Source: Heteroruminococcus sp964370005
Lineage (GTDB): Bacteria; Bacillota; Clostridia; Oscillospirales; Ruminococcaceae
Length of the DNA: 22,023 nucleotides
Direction: 5' to 3'
NCBI GenBank assembly: GCA_964370005.1
Contig: CAYJGR010000039.1
Location: forward strand, 1 to 22,023
How positions within the stretch are numbered: the stretch's first letter is position 1; each line of letters opens with the position of its first letter. Below the pieces are notes generated by a model. That model worked only from the letters and a program-made list of their open reading frames with translations. It did no database searches and was not told where the DNA came from. The position numbers were made by a program, and so were the translations under genes. Positions 5,648-12,791 of this stretch are shown here, piece by piece.

Positions 5648-8287
5648 GTGAAAATGGTGGAGAATAAAGAACAGGGCTTGTCATGGGAGGAAGCGGGTCG
5701 ACGACTGGAGCAGTACGGCCACAATGTGCTCAAAGAGAAAAAACAGGCCTCGGCTGCGGGGCTGTTTATGTCCCAGTTCAGGGATGTGTTTGTTATAATA
5801 TTGTTGGCGGCCACGGTGGCCTCGGTACTGCTTGGCAATGCGGGGGAAGCCATTGTGATTGTGGCCATCGTGTTTCTCAATGCCTTACTCGGATTTGTAC
5901 AGGAGTATCGCACTGAGCGCACCCTTGAGGCACTTAAAAAAATGGCAGCACCCAAAGCACGTGTGATGCGTGAGGGTGTGCGATGTGAGATCGATGCCGG
6001 CGAGGTCGTGCCGGGCGATGTGGTACTTCTTGAGAGCGGTGACCGCATTCCGGCAGATGCCACTGCCATTGAGGTGGTGTCATTGGGGTGTGACGAATCT
6101 ATGCTAAGCGGCGAATCTGTGCCGGTGGATAAGCGCAAAAACGATGACATATACATGGGTACGGTGGTGAGCAAGGGGCGAGGTAAGGCCGTGGTCACCC
6201 GCACAGGTATGCAAACCGAGATGGGTAAAATTGCAGGTATGTTGCGGGATATAAAACCGGGTCTCACCCCACTGCAACAACGCATGGACGAGATGGGTAA
6301 ATGGATTGGTATCGGTTGTTTGCTCATTTGTGTGGCGGTGTCTATCATAGGTATAATTCAGGGCGAGGGTATGTTTGACATGCTCATGCTGGGGATATCG
6401 CTGGCGGTGGCGGCCATCCCCGAGGGGTTGTCGGCCATTGTAACGGTGTCGCTGGCGTTGTCAGTGCGTCGTATACTAAAACGTAATGCACTTGTGCGCC
6501 ATTTGCACACCGTCGAGACGCTGGGCTGTGCCGATGTGATTTGTACCGATAAAACCGGCACGTTGACAGAAAACAAAATGACCGTCACCGAAATATACAC
6601 CAGCGGGGGCAAAATAGCGGTGCAGGAATCGGGAAGGGGCGAAAATTCTCGCAACCGATCCACTGCAAGGGATAGAAATGTATCTACAAACCCACTATTA
6701 GAGCGTATTTTGCAGGTGGCACTGCTTTGCAACAACGCTACATTAGCACCTGACGATATAAAACCACAATTTTTTGGACAAAGACAGGAGGAGTGTTCGA
6801 GCGGTGACCCCACCGAGCTTGCACTGTTGCGGGTGGGCAGGGTATTTGGCTTAGAGCAGAGCGACTGCAAGCTCTCGGTTTGCGATGAAAACCCCTTTGA
6901 CCCCGAACGCAAAATGATGTCGGTGGTGGTTCAGGGGCAAAGGGAGGGGTTATTTTTATTCACCAAGGGTGCGCCCGATGTGCTCATAGAGCGCTGCACC
7001 CTCTTTATGACCGCCGAGGGGGTACGCCCCATGACGTCCGAGGCAAAATCTAAGTTTTTGCAGGAGAACACCGATATGGCGGGCAGGGCACTGCGTGTGC
7101 TGGGGTTTGCATTTAGGGCGATATCCTCAAAAAGTGATATGAGCGAGCAGGGGCTGTGCTTTGTGGGGCTTATAGCCATGATGGATCCCCCAAGGCGGGA
7201 GGCATATGCGGCGGTATCGAGCTGTCGTCACGCCGGTATACGCACCGTTATGATTACGGGGGACAGTCGCCCCACAGCCTGTGCTGTGGCTACCGATCTA
7301 AAAATAATGACCCCCGGCGACGAGGTGCTGTCGGGGGCAGAGCTTGACAAAATGGACAACAGGGATTTATGTGAGGCTGTAAAAAAGACGGCGGTGTTTT
7401 ACCGTGTGAACCCGGGGCACAAATTGCGAATTGTAAAAGCTTTTAAGGCAAGAGGTCATATTGTGGCCATGACCGGCGACGGCGTAAACGATGCCCCTGC
7501 CATAAAAGAGGCCGACATCGGGGTGGCGATGGGCATAGCCGGCACCGATATAAGCCGTGAGGCCTCCTCCATGATACTGCTCGATGACAACTTTGCCACC
7601 ATGGTGGCGGCCGTCGAGGAGGGCCGGGTAATATACAGCAATATCCGCAAATTTATGAGGTATCTTATCTCCTGCAATATAGGTGAAGTTTTTACCATGT
7701 TTGTGGGGATGCTCATGGGGCTACCGGTGGTGCTGTATCCCATACAGATACTCCTTGTCAACCTTGTGACCGACGGTTTGCCTGCCATGGCGCTCGGTGC
7801 AGACACAGCCACAGCCGATGTAATGCGACGTGCCCCACGTGGCAGGGAGGAATCGGTGTTCTCGGGCGGGCTGATGAGCAAGATACTGTTTCGTGGATGT
7901 ATGATAGGGCTTTCGACCCTAATTACCTTCACATTGCTACATGTCCAAACAGGTGATTTGACCGTGGCACGCAGTGGTGCACTCCTTACACTGATTACAG
8001 CACAGCTTTGTCACGCATTTGAGTGCAGGTACGAGACCCGCACCATATTTGAGATAAGCCTTTTTGGCAACCCCGCACTGCTCGGGGCGGTGGTGATTTC
8101 GGCCGTTATAAGTGTAGCGGTAGTGTATCATCCGTGGCTACAGGGGCTTTTTGTGACCACGGCGCTGAGCTTGCGTCAGCTCGCTCTCGTGGTTGGGGTG
8201 AGCATGTTTGCCCCACTGCTCTCCTCGGCTATGCTTATTTTCGAGCGCTTTGGGCAGAACAAGCGCAGTTTTCAGCTTAAAAAATGA
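5648..8287 (+). CDS. P2A-type (SERCA/PMCA-like) calcium-transporting ATPase
   Basis: P-type ATPase that probably exports Ca2+ across the cytoplasmic membrane. The GTG at 5648 (879 residues) is preferred because a G-run at 5636-5641 lies 6 nt upstream; ATG 5654 is the alternative. Domains in order: N-terminal cation-ATPase domain, TM1-2, actuator with LSGES, TM3-4 with P258-E-G-L, phosphorylation motif D301-KTGTLTENK, nucleotide domain with KGAPD, hinge T609-GDGVND, and C-terminal TM5-10. Metal-site residues typical of Ca2+ pumps are kept: PEGL in TM4, NIGE in TM5, and N705-LVTDG with D709 in TM6. The TM8 position equivalent to SERCA Glu908 reads Gln in TAQLCHAF. Length is typical. The gene stands alone after a repeat-rich gap. 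Mn2+ or other divalent transport cannot be excluded. Confidence 0.93.
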   Translation: MKMVENKEQGLSWEEAGRRLEQYGHNVLKEKKQASAAGLFMSQFRDVFVIILLAATVASVLLGNAGEAIVIVAIVFLNALLGFVQEYRTERTLEALKKMAAPKARVMREGVRCEIDAGEVVPGDVVLLESGDRIPADATAIEVVSLGCDESMLSGESVPVDKRKNDDIYMGTVVSKGRGKAVVTRTGMQTEMGKIAGMLRDIKPGLTPLQQRMDEMGKWIGIGCLLICVAVSIIGIIQGEGMFDMLMLGISLAVAAIPEGLSAIVTVSLALSVRRILKRNALVRHLHTVETLGCADVICTDKTGTLTENKMTVTEIYTSGGKIAVQESGRGENSRNRSTARDRNVSTNPLLERILQVALLCNNATLAPDDIKPQFFGQRQEECSSGDPTELALLRVGRVFGLEQSDCKLSVCDENPFDPERKMMSVVVQGQREGLFLFTKGAPDVLIERCTLFMTAEGVRPMTSEAKSKFLQENTDMAGRALRVLGFAFRAISSKSDMSEQGLCFVGLIAMMDPPRREAYAAVSSCRHAGIRTVMITGDSRPTACAVATDLKIMTPGDEVLSGAELDKMDNRDLCEAVKKTAVFYRVNPGHKLRIVKAFKARGHIVAMTGDGVNDAPAIKEADIGVAMGIAGTDISREASSMILLDDNFATMVAAVEEGRVIYSNIRKFMRYLISCNIGEVFTMFVGMLMGLPVVLYPIQILLVNLVTDGLPAMALGADTATADVMRRAPRGREESVFSGGLMSKILFRGCMIGLSTLITFTLLHVQTGDLTVARSGALLTLITAQLCHAFECRYETRTIFEISLFGNPALLGAVVISAVISVAVVYHPWLQGLFVTTALSLRQLALVVGVSMFAPLLSSAMLIFERFGQNKRSFQLKK

Positions 8288-8294
8288 TGTGAAT

Positions 8295-8324
8295 TTTACA
8301 AATAATATAAAGATATGGTATAAT
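8295..8324 (+). promoter_or_regulatory. Promoter for the small membrane protein gene
   Basis: TTTACA (8295-8300) and TATAAT (8319-8324) are 18 bp apart, with a TGG directly before the -10 that makes it extended (TGGTATAAT). The -10 lies in the left arm of a perfect 15-bp inverted repeat, so a repressor or hairpin could act here. Confidence 0.55.
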
Positions 8325-8352
8325 AGTAAAAGTATAGCTATTATACCATATC
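8312..8352 (+). repeat. Perfect 15-bp inverted repeat overlapping a promoter
   Basis: GATATGGTATAATAG (8312-8326) is the exact inverse of CTATTATACCATATC (8338-8352), with an 11-nt spacer, followed by ATTTTTAA. It may be an operator, since it covers the -10 box and start region. It may also act as an A/T-rich intrinsic terminator for the ATPase gene. Both roles are possible together. Confidence 0.8.
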
Positions 8353-8384
8353 ATTTTTAATACATAAAAAGAGGGGAATTTCCC

Positions 8385-8789
8385 ATGCTAAAGAAAACTA
8401 TGCTTTATTTTATGTTTGTTAGCCTTATATGGCGTGGAGGGGCGCTGCTGCACCTCATGATAAATATTGATAACGCCTTGCCTAATGCTGTACTTGGGTG
8501 TGTGGGGCTGATTTGTGGGGTGTACGGTGCTCTGGTGGCTCTGTTTTTTGTAAAGAGTATAAAGCGCAGAGATATGGAATTTGCTTTTATACTCAACTGT
8601 GCAGTTGTGATATTTAATATGTTTTATCTTCGATATGCCACATATGCCACCCTTGATATATTTGAATATGTGACAGCAGGTAGCCTTTTTGAGGTGGTTG
8701 TGGGAATAACATTGGTGGGCTTGTCTCGCCAGCGCACCCGCCGCCTTATGAACAAAGAAAGACAAAACAGACAGGTAGTCTTAAACTGA
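8385..8789 (+). CDS. Small four-helix membrane protein, unknown function
   Basis: Not recognised as a known family. The 134-residue product is very hydrophobic, with four predicted membrane segments at about residues 5-25, 33-55, 66-85 and 93-113. The short loop after TM2 is basic (KSIKRRD) and the C-terminal tail of about 20 residues is basic (RQRTRRLMNKERQNRQ), which suggests that both the loop and the tail face the cytoplasm. No signal peptide cleavage site or catalytic motif is visible. GAGGGG lies 9-10 nt before the ATG. It has its own promoter with a striking inverted repeat. The next gene, rsgA, starts 24 nt after its stop with a weak ribosome binding site, so the two may be cotranscribed. 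Confidence 0.7.
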   Translation: MLKKTMLYFMFVSLIWRGGALLHLMINIDNALPNAVLGCVGLICGVYGALVALFFVKSIKRRDMEFAFILNCAVVIFNMFYLRYATYATLDIFEYVTAGSLFEVVVGITLVGLSRQRTRRLMNKERQNRQVVLN

Positions 8790-8813
8790 TGATATAGAAA
8801 GTGAATATTATAT

Positions 8814-9878
8814 ATGAATTTATTGACACAATACGGTGTCACCGAGAGATTTGAAAATGAGGCCACATTGCATGAGGGTCTCACACTTGCAAGGGTGACC
8901 ACCCAGCACAAAGGACTGTACAGGGTTGTAACAGCCACACGGGAGTACACCGCCGAGATATCGGGCAAACTGCGCTACGAGACCGAGGAGCTTGCAAAAT
9001 ATCCCGCCGTGGGCGATTTTGTTATGCTAAAACCCGAGGGGGATAATGCCATCATACACCACATACTCAGCCGAAAGAGTGTGTTTTTGCGCAAGGCGGT
9101 AGGGGTGAGCGGACAAGCCCAGGTGGTGGCCGCAAATATTGATTTTGTGTTTTTATGTATGTCACTTAACGATAACTACAGCCTAAGCCGTCTTGAGCGG
9201 TATCTATCCATAGCTTGGGATAGCGGTGCCACCCCTGTGGTGGTGCTCACAAAGGCCGATTTGTGTGGGGATTTACCGTCCACAGTGGCCGAGGTGGAAC
9301 AGGTATCGGCATTTAGCGATATAATCACCGTGTCGATGTTCGACGAAGATATCACACCAAAGTTTGAAAAGTATATATCGGCGGGCAATACCGTGGCGCT
9401 GATAGGCTCCTCGGGTGTGGGCAAATCTACCCTCATAAATAAGCTGTTGGGTCAAGAGAAGCTGGAGACAAAAGAGATAGGTCGTTACGATAAGGGTCGC
9501 CATACCACCACAGGCCGTGCCATGTATCCCTGCACAAAGGGTGGCGTGCTCATAGACACCCCAGGTATGAGGGAACTGGGTGCCGAGTCGGCCGACCTGT
9601 CAAAGACATTTTATGATTTGGAGGAGTTGGCGGGGCAGTGTCGTTTTGCCGACTGCACCCACACCACCGAGCCGGGGTGCGCCATACAAAAGGCTGTGGA
9701 AGACGGGGAAATAGACAGTCGTAGACTTGAAAGCTATTTCAAGCTAAAAAATGAGAGCGGATATGATGGCCTAAACAGTCGCCAAATAGAGGAAAAAAAG
9801 CTCGAGAGAATGTTTAAGGAGGTGGGCGGCATGAAGAATGCCCGCAACGTGATAAGGGAGAAAAACAAGAGGCGATAA
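8814..9878 (+). CDS. rsgA: Ribosome small-subunit-dependent GTPase A
   Basis: Circularly permuted GTPase (RsgA/YloQ/YjeQ) that checks late 30S subunit maturation. The 354-residue product has an N-terminal OB domain (about 20-95) and then the permuted GTPase motifs in the expected order: G4 LTKAD at 145-149, G1 GSSGVGKST at 198-206, G2-region HTTTGRAM near 230-237, and G3 DTPGMREL at 248-255. A C-terminal zinc-binding segment follows with C276, C281, H283 and C289. It ends in a basic tail (NVIREKNKRR), as usual. No good Shine-Dalgarno is seen; only AGAAAGTGA lies upstream of the ATG, so initiation may depend on the preceding gene. The family is usually about 300 residues, so this is slightly long, with an extended C terminus. 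Confidence 0.95.
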   Translation: MNLLTQYGVTERFENEATLHEGLTLARVTTQHKGLYRVVTATREYTAEISGKLRYETEELAKYPAVGDFVMLKPEGDNAIIHHILSRKSVFLRKAVGVSGQAQVVAANIDFVFLCMSLNDNYSLSRLERYLSIAWDSGATPVVVLTKADLCGDLPSTVAEVEQVSAFSDIITVSMFDEDITPKFEKYISAGNTVALIGSSGVGKSTLINKLLGQEKLETKEIGRYDKGRHTTTGRAMYPCTKGGVLIDTPGMRELGAESADLSKTFYDLEELAGQCRFADCTHTTEPGCAIQKAVEDGEIDSRRLESYFKLKNESGYDGLNSRQIEEKKLERMFKEVGGMKNARNVIREKNKRR

Positions 9879-10183
9879 GCGTGAGTGCTCTCCTCATGAC
9901 ATGGGTTTTATTGCGCTCATAGCTTCCCCACTTATGCGGGGCGCTGAGGCGCAGCAGGCATAAGCCCGTCTCCCACCACCCAACTACTACCCCCCACCCC
10001 CCGCCCCGACGGGGCATAAGCCTGCCCCGCCTCGACACCCCACCTAAGCGGGAAATCTATGGCGGTGGATAGAAGGCTTGAAAGTGTATGTCAAACGTAC
10101 CCTATTTTATGCTTGTTTTATGCCTATTGCAAAAAGGAATGGTCATAAATATGAGATAGGGCACGGCTAAACAAAAACTTAAC
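9879..10183 (+). other. Repeat-rich intergenic region after rsgA, no gene seen
   Basis: No coding region with a ribosome binding site is found here. GGCATAAGCC occurs twice (9957-9966 and 10013-10022), with an inverted partial copy CTTATGC at 9931-9937. There are several short GC hairpins, such as GCGC-TGAG-GCGC and GCCCC-GAC-GGGGC. Runs of C at 9965-10007 give G-tracts on the - strand. The part from 10102 to 10155 resembles the lon leader, sharing AAAGGAATGGTCA and TATTTTAT. It looks like an accumulation site for dispersed repeats and may hold the rsgA terminator. Confidence 0.6.
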
Positions 10184-10212
10184 TTTAAAAATGTTTCTAA
10201 AAATGGTATAAT
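10184..10212 (+). promoter_or_regulatory. Promoter facing the structured segment
   Basis: TTTAAA (10184-10189) and TATAAT (10207-10212) are 17 bp apart, with an extended -10 TGGTATAAT. Transcription would begin near 10219 and run into a strongly folded segment, then antisense to the DUF1540 gene, and possibly on to the metallophosphoesterase gene. No ORF with a ribosome binding site starts soon after it. Confidence 0.5.
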
Positions 10213-10218
10213 ATTTAT

Positions 10219-10352
10219 GTGAACACGCACACACGCCCCGACCAACACCCATAAAAAGGTGCAGGTCGAGGCGTATATTGACCGAGGTTTTGCGGCTCGG
10301 ATACGTCGAACAAACAAATCCCGCTCGACGTATGTTTTATAGGTCAGTTTTT
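10219..10352 (+). ncRNA. Candidate structured small RNA or long leader
   Basis: Three helices can be drawn. A: 10233-10243 with 10264-10274, 11 positions and one C-A mismatch, extended by CACC/GGTG (10246-10249 with 10258-10261). B: CCGAG (10282-10286) with CTCGG (10296-10300). C: ATACGTCGA (10301-10309) with TCGACGTAT (10325-10333), perfect. B and C are directly adjacent. GACC (10280-10283) and GGTC (10342-10345) could close them as a junction, followed by GTTTTT, a terminator-like end. An upstream promoter supports transcription on this strand. No known RNA family is recognised. The same dyads would also fold on the opposite strand, downstream of the DUF1540 gene. Confidence 0.35.
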
Positions 10353-10526
10353 GGGGCGAAATGTGGAACATACGGTCTCGGCGCTCGAGTTTGCAAACTG
10401 GGGGCCTACCTGAACCGACTGTGCGGTGCAGTTGTCCTGTCCCTGATGATAGGCGCAGTTTTTAACTTCGCAGCAAATACCGTTGCCACCGCCTGCGGTG
10501 CTGTTGGTCATATCCATAGTGCTCAC
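10344..10526 (-). CDS. DUF1540 domain mini-protein
   Basis: A 60-residue protein on the minus strand with a DUF1540-type cysteine pattern: C19, C24, C33 and C53 in the layout C-EVKN-C-AYHQGQDN-C-TAQSVQVG...SSAETV-C-STF. C18 is an extra Cys. The family is widespread in Clostridia and is presumed to bind a metal through its four cysteines; its function is unknown. A Gly-rich segment (AGGGNG) precedes the core. The ATG is preceded by a near-perfect AGGGAGGTGAG site 4-5 nt upstream, which strongly supports translation on this strand. It is divergent from the metallophosphoesterase gene, with an 83-bp gap between the starts. The 3' end meets the convergent structured segment. Confidence 0.88.
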   Translation of the reverse strand: MSTMDMTNSTAGGGNGICCEVKNCAYHQGQDNCTAQSVQVGPQFANSSAETVCSTFRPKN

Positions 10527-10609
10527 CTCCCTTCATCCATTATTATTACCACCCATAAACCCATTTAAGCCAAAGCAGAACAAAAAAATCCAAACTAAGG
10601 AGTGCCCAC

Positions 10610-11302
10610 ATGGCGTTGTACGTTATAGGCGACCCACATCTATCTTTCGGCTCGGAAAAACCTATGGATATCTTCTCGGGCTGGGAGGGATATGTGGAGC
10701 AGCTTACCCAAAATTGGAGAGGGAAAATCACACACGAAGATACAGTGGTGGTGGCGGGGGATATTTCCTGGGGCATGTCGCTTGAGGAGAGCCTTGAGGA
10801 TTTTCGTTATCTAAACAGCCTACCGGGGAGGAAAATTCTTCTCAAAGGCAACCATGACTATTGGTGGTCAACCAAGTCTAAAATGGAGACGTTTTTTGCG
10901 GCAAACGGTCTTGACAGTCTGCAAATACTGCATAATAATTGTGTTGTGCCGACGGGGGAGGGCAAGGTTATATGTGGCAGTCGAGGATGGATGATGGAGG
11001 CGGGGCAGGCCTTTAATGCCAAGATAATCGCCCGAGAGGTGGGGCGTTTGGAGGCCTCTTTGGTGGCGGCGCAGGGTATGGAGGGCGAGAAGATTGTATT
11101 TTTACATTACCCACCTGTATTTGGCGAGCAGATGATACCCGAGATTATAGACCTACTTATAAAGCATGAAATAAAACGATGTTATTACGGTCATATACAT
11201 GGACAGGCTTGTCGTTATGCGCTGTGTGGGGACTACATGGGCATAGCATTTCGGCTAATATCGGGAGATTTTATTGGATTTGACCCAGAGATTGTGCTGT
11301 AG
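10610..11302 (+). CDS. Calcineurin-like metallophosphoesterase (COG1768-type)
   Basis: Binuclear metallophosphoesterase of 230 residues. The superfamily motifs occur in order: GDPHL (D8, H10), VAGDISWG (first bridging Asp), KGNHDYWW (Asn-His), FLHYPP (His) and YGHIHG (His-x-His). The WG after GDIS and the YWW after GNHD are typical of the COG1768 group of predicted phosphohydrolases, whose substrate is not established. AAGGAG (10597-10602) sits 7 nt before the ATG. No membrane segment or signal peptide is visible, so it is likely cytoplasmic. It is transcribed divergently from the DUF1540 gene and is followed by a gap of about 100 bp before tig. It may be nuclease- or nucleotide-directed; sequence alone cannot say. 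Confidence 0.88.
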   Translation: MALYVIGDPHLSFGSEKPMDIFSGWEGYVEQLTQNWRGKITHEDTVVVAGDISWGMSLEESLEDFRYLNSLPGRKILLKGNHDYWWSTKSKMETFFAANGLDSLQILHNNCVVPTGEGKVICGSRGWMMEAGQAFNAKIIAREVGRLEASLVAAQGMEGEKIVFLHYPPVFGEQMIPEIIDLLIKHEIKRCYYGHIHGQACRYALCGDYMGIAFRLISGDFIGFDPEIVL

Positions 11303-11409
11303 GCCTATACTTCTATGCGAAATAGCAGTAGTAAATCATTTTAATTTGTGATATACTTAGTTGATAAGTTTTTTTGACAAGATATATAACTTACGGGAGG
11401 ACGTAAATA

Positions 11410-12729
11410 ATGAAAATTGAAACATCTAACAAGCTGCAGGACAATCGCCATGAACTTACAATTTCGGTAGGTGCTGAGGTATTTAAGGAGGCGGTTGACA
11501 AAGCTTTTATAAAAAATAAAAACCGCATCAATGTGCCCGGTTTTCGCAAGGGCAAGGCACCTCGTGCCATGATCGAAAAGATGTATGGTGAGGGTGTATT
11601 TTTTGAGGATGCTGTAAACGAGCTGTATCCTAAGGCTTATGAGCAGGCTGTCGAGGACAGTGGCATCGAGCCCGTTGACTACCCCGAGATCGAGGTGACC
11701 GACCTGTCGGCCGAAGGCTTTATCTTCAAGGCCACCGTGACCATAAAGCCCGAGATCACCGTCAAGGATTACAAGGGTATAAAGGCCGATAAAATTGTAT
11801 ACGAAGTGACCGGGGAGGAAATCGACACCGAGATAAGCCGTATGCAGGAGCAAAACGGTCGCCTTGTGGATATCGATAGCCGTGCCGCACAGGATGGTGA
11901 CACCGCCAACATCGACTTTGAAGGCTTTGTGGACGACAAGGCCTTTGAGGGTGGCAAGGGTGAAGCTTTCCCCTTGGTGCTCGGTTCGGGGCAGTTTATC
12001 CCCGGTTTTGAGGAGCAGGTGGTAGGCAAGGAGATCGGTTCGGAGTTCGATGTAAATGTCGAGTTCCCCGCCGAGTATCATGCCGAGAACTTAGCCGGTA
12101 AATCCGCTGTGTTCAAAGTTAAGCTCAACAGCCTAAAGGTCAAGGAACTGCCCGAGCTTGACGACGAGTTTGCAAAGGATGTCAGTGAATTTGACACCTT
12201 GCAGGAGCTTAAGGACGATATTAAGAGCAAGGCACAGACCCGCAAGGACGACAAATCCCGTTCTGATCTTGAAAACAGCCTTGTTGATAGTCTTATAGAA
12301 AACATGCAGGGTGATATCCCTGCTGTAATGATAGATAACCGTGCCCATGAGATGGTACATGACTTTGAGCACCGTCTGCAGAGCCAGGGCATGAATCTTG
12401 AAACCTATATGCAGTACACAGGTGGTACTGTGGCCGATATGCAGGAGGGCTTTAAGGAGCAGGCCGAGCGTCAGGTAAAGGTGAGACTTTGCCTTGAAAA
12501 GATCGCTCAAACCGAGAACATCGCCGTGACCGAGGAGGACCTTGCCGCCGAGTATGAGAAGATGGCCGAGGCCTACAAGATCGAGGTCGAGAAAATCCGT
12601 GACATGGTACCCACAAAGGAGATTTCGGCCGATTTGCTGGTACAAAAGGCCATAGATTTTGTACGTGAGAATGCCAAAGTGACCGAAAAGCCCGAAGAAA
12701 AGGCGAAAAAAGCTAAGACCAAGGAATAA
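11410..12729 (+). CDS. tig: Trigger factor, ribosome-associated chaperone and prolyl isomerase
   Basis: Trigger factor binds ribosomal protein L23 at the exit tunnel and shields nascent chains. The 439-residue product has the N-terminal ribosome-binding domain with the signature GFRKGKAP at 44-51, and an FKBP-type PPIase domain at about 155-245 (DGDTANIDFEGFVDDKAFEGG, then LGSGQFIPGFEEQVVG). A long helical C-terminal substrate-cradle domain ends in a Lys/Glu-rich tail (KPEEKAKKAKTKE). Length is typical. GGGAGG at 11395-11400 lies 9 nt before the ATG. The order tig-clpP-clpX-lon is conserved in Clostridia and joins folding of new proteins with their degradation. A clear promoter was not identified upstream; TTGATA at 11361 with TATATA at 11383 would leave almost no leader. 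Confidence 0.98.
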   Translation: MKIETSNKLQDNRHELTISVGAEVFKEAVDKAFIKNKNRINVPGFRKGKAPRAMIEKMYGEGVFFEDAVNELYPKAYEQAVEDSGIEPVDYPEIEVTDLSAEGFIFKATVTIKPEITVKDYKGIKADKIVYEVTGEEIDTEISRMQEQNGRLVDIDSRAAQDGDTANIDFEGFVDDKAFEGGKGEAFPLVLGSGQFIPGFEEQVVGKEIGSEFDVNVEFPAEYHAENLAGKSAVFKVKLNSLKVKELPELDDEFAKDVSEFDTLQELKDDIKSKAQTRKDDKSRSDLENSLVDSLIENMQGDIPAVMIDNRAHEMVHDFEHRLQSQGMNLETYMQYTGGTVADMQEGFKEQAERQVKVRLCLEKIAQTENIAVTEEDLAAEYEKMAEAYKIEVEKIRDMVPTKEISADLLVQKAIDFVRENAKVTEKPEEKAKKAKTKE

Positions 12730-12791
12730 AAGTATAGATAAGCGGTCATGCTGTGCCATGTGAACAATTGACTGAATAGGAGGAGATTGCC

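Noticed and set aside
5545..6348. Minus-strand open frame of 267 codons opposite the ATPase gene
   Set aside because: Ser/Thr/Pro-rich shadow of the P-type ATPase coding strand, with no family resemblance.
10278..10568. Plus-strand frame of 96 codons across 10278-10568
   Set aside because: It is antisense to the DUF1540 gene, which has a near-perfect ribosome binding site and a conserved Cys pattern; the plus frame has neither.
11374..11379. TTGACA just before tig as a -35 box
   Set aside because: A -10 box at proper spacing would fall in or after the ribosome binding site (11395-11400), leaving no leader.
11341..12081. Long minus-strand open frame of 246 codons opposite tig
   Set aside because: It is opposite the fully conserved trigger factor gene, has no ribosome binding site and no recognisable domain; it reflects codon bias of the real gene.
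12730..12791. CIRCE or CtsR operator before clpP
   Set aside because: Neither TTAGCACTC-N9-GAGTGCTAA nor tandem GGTCAAA heptads are found before tig, clpP, clpX or lon.
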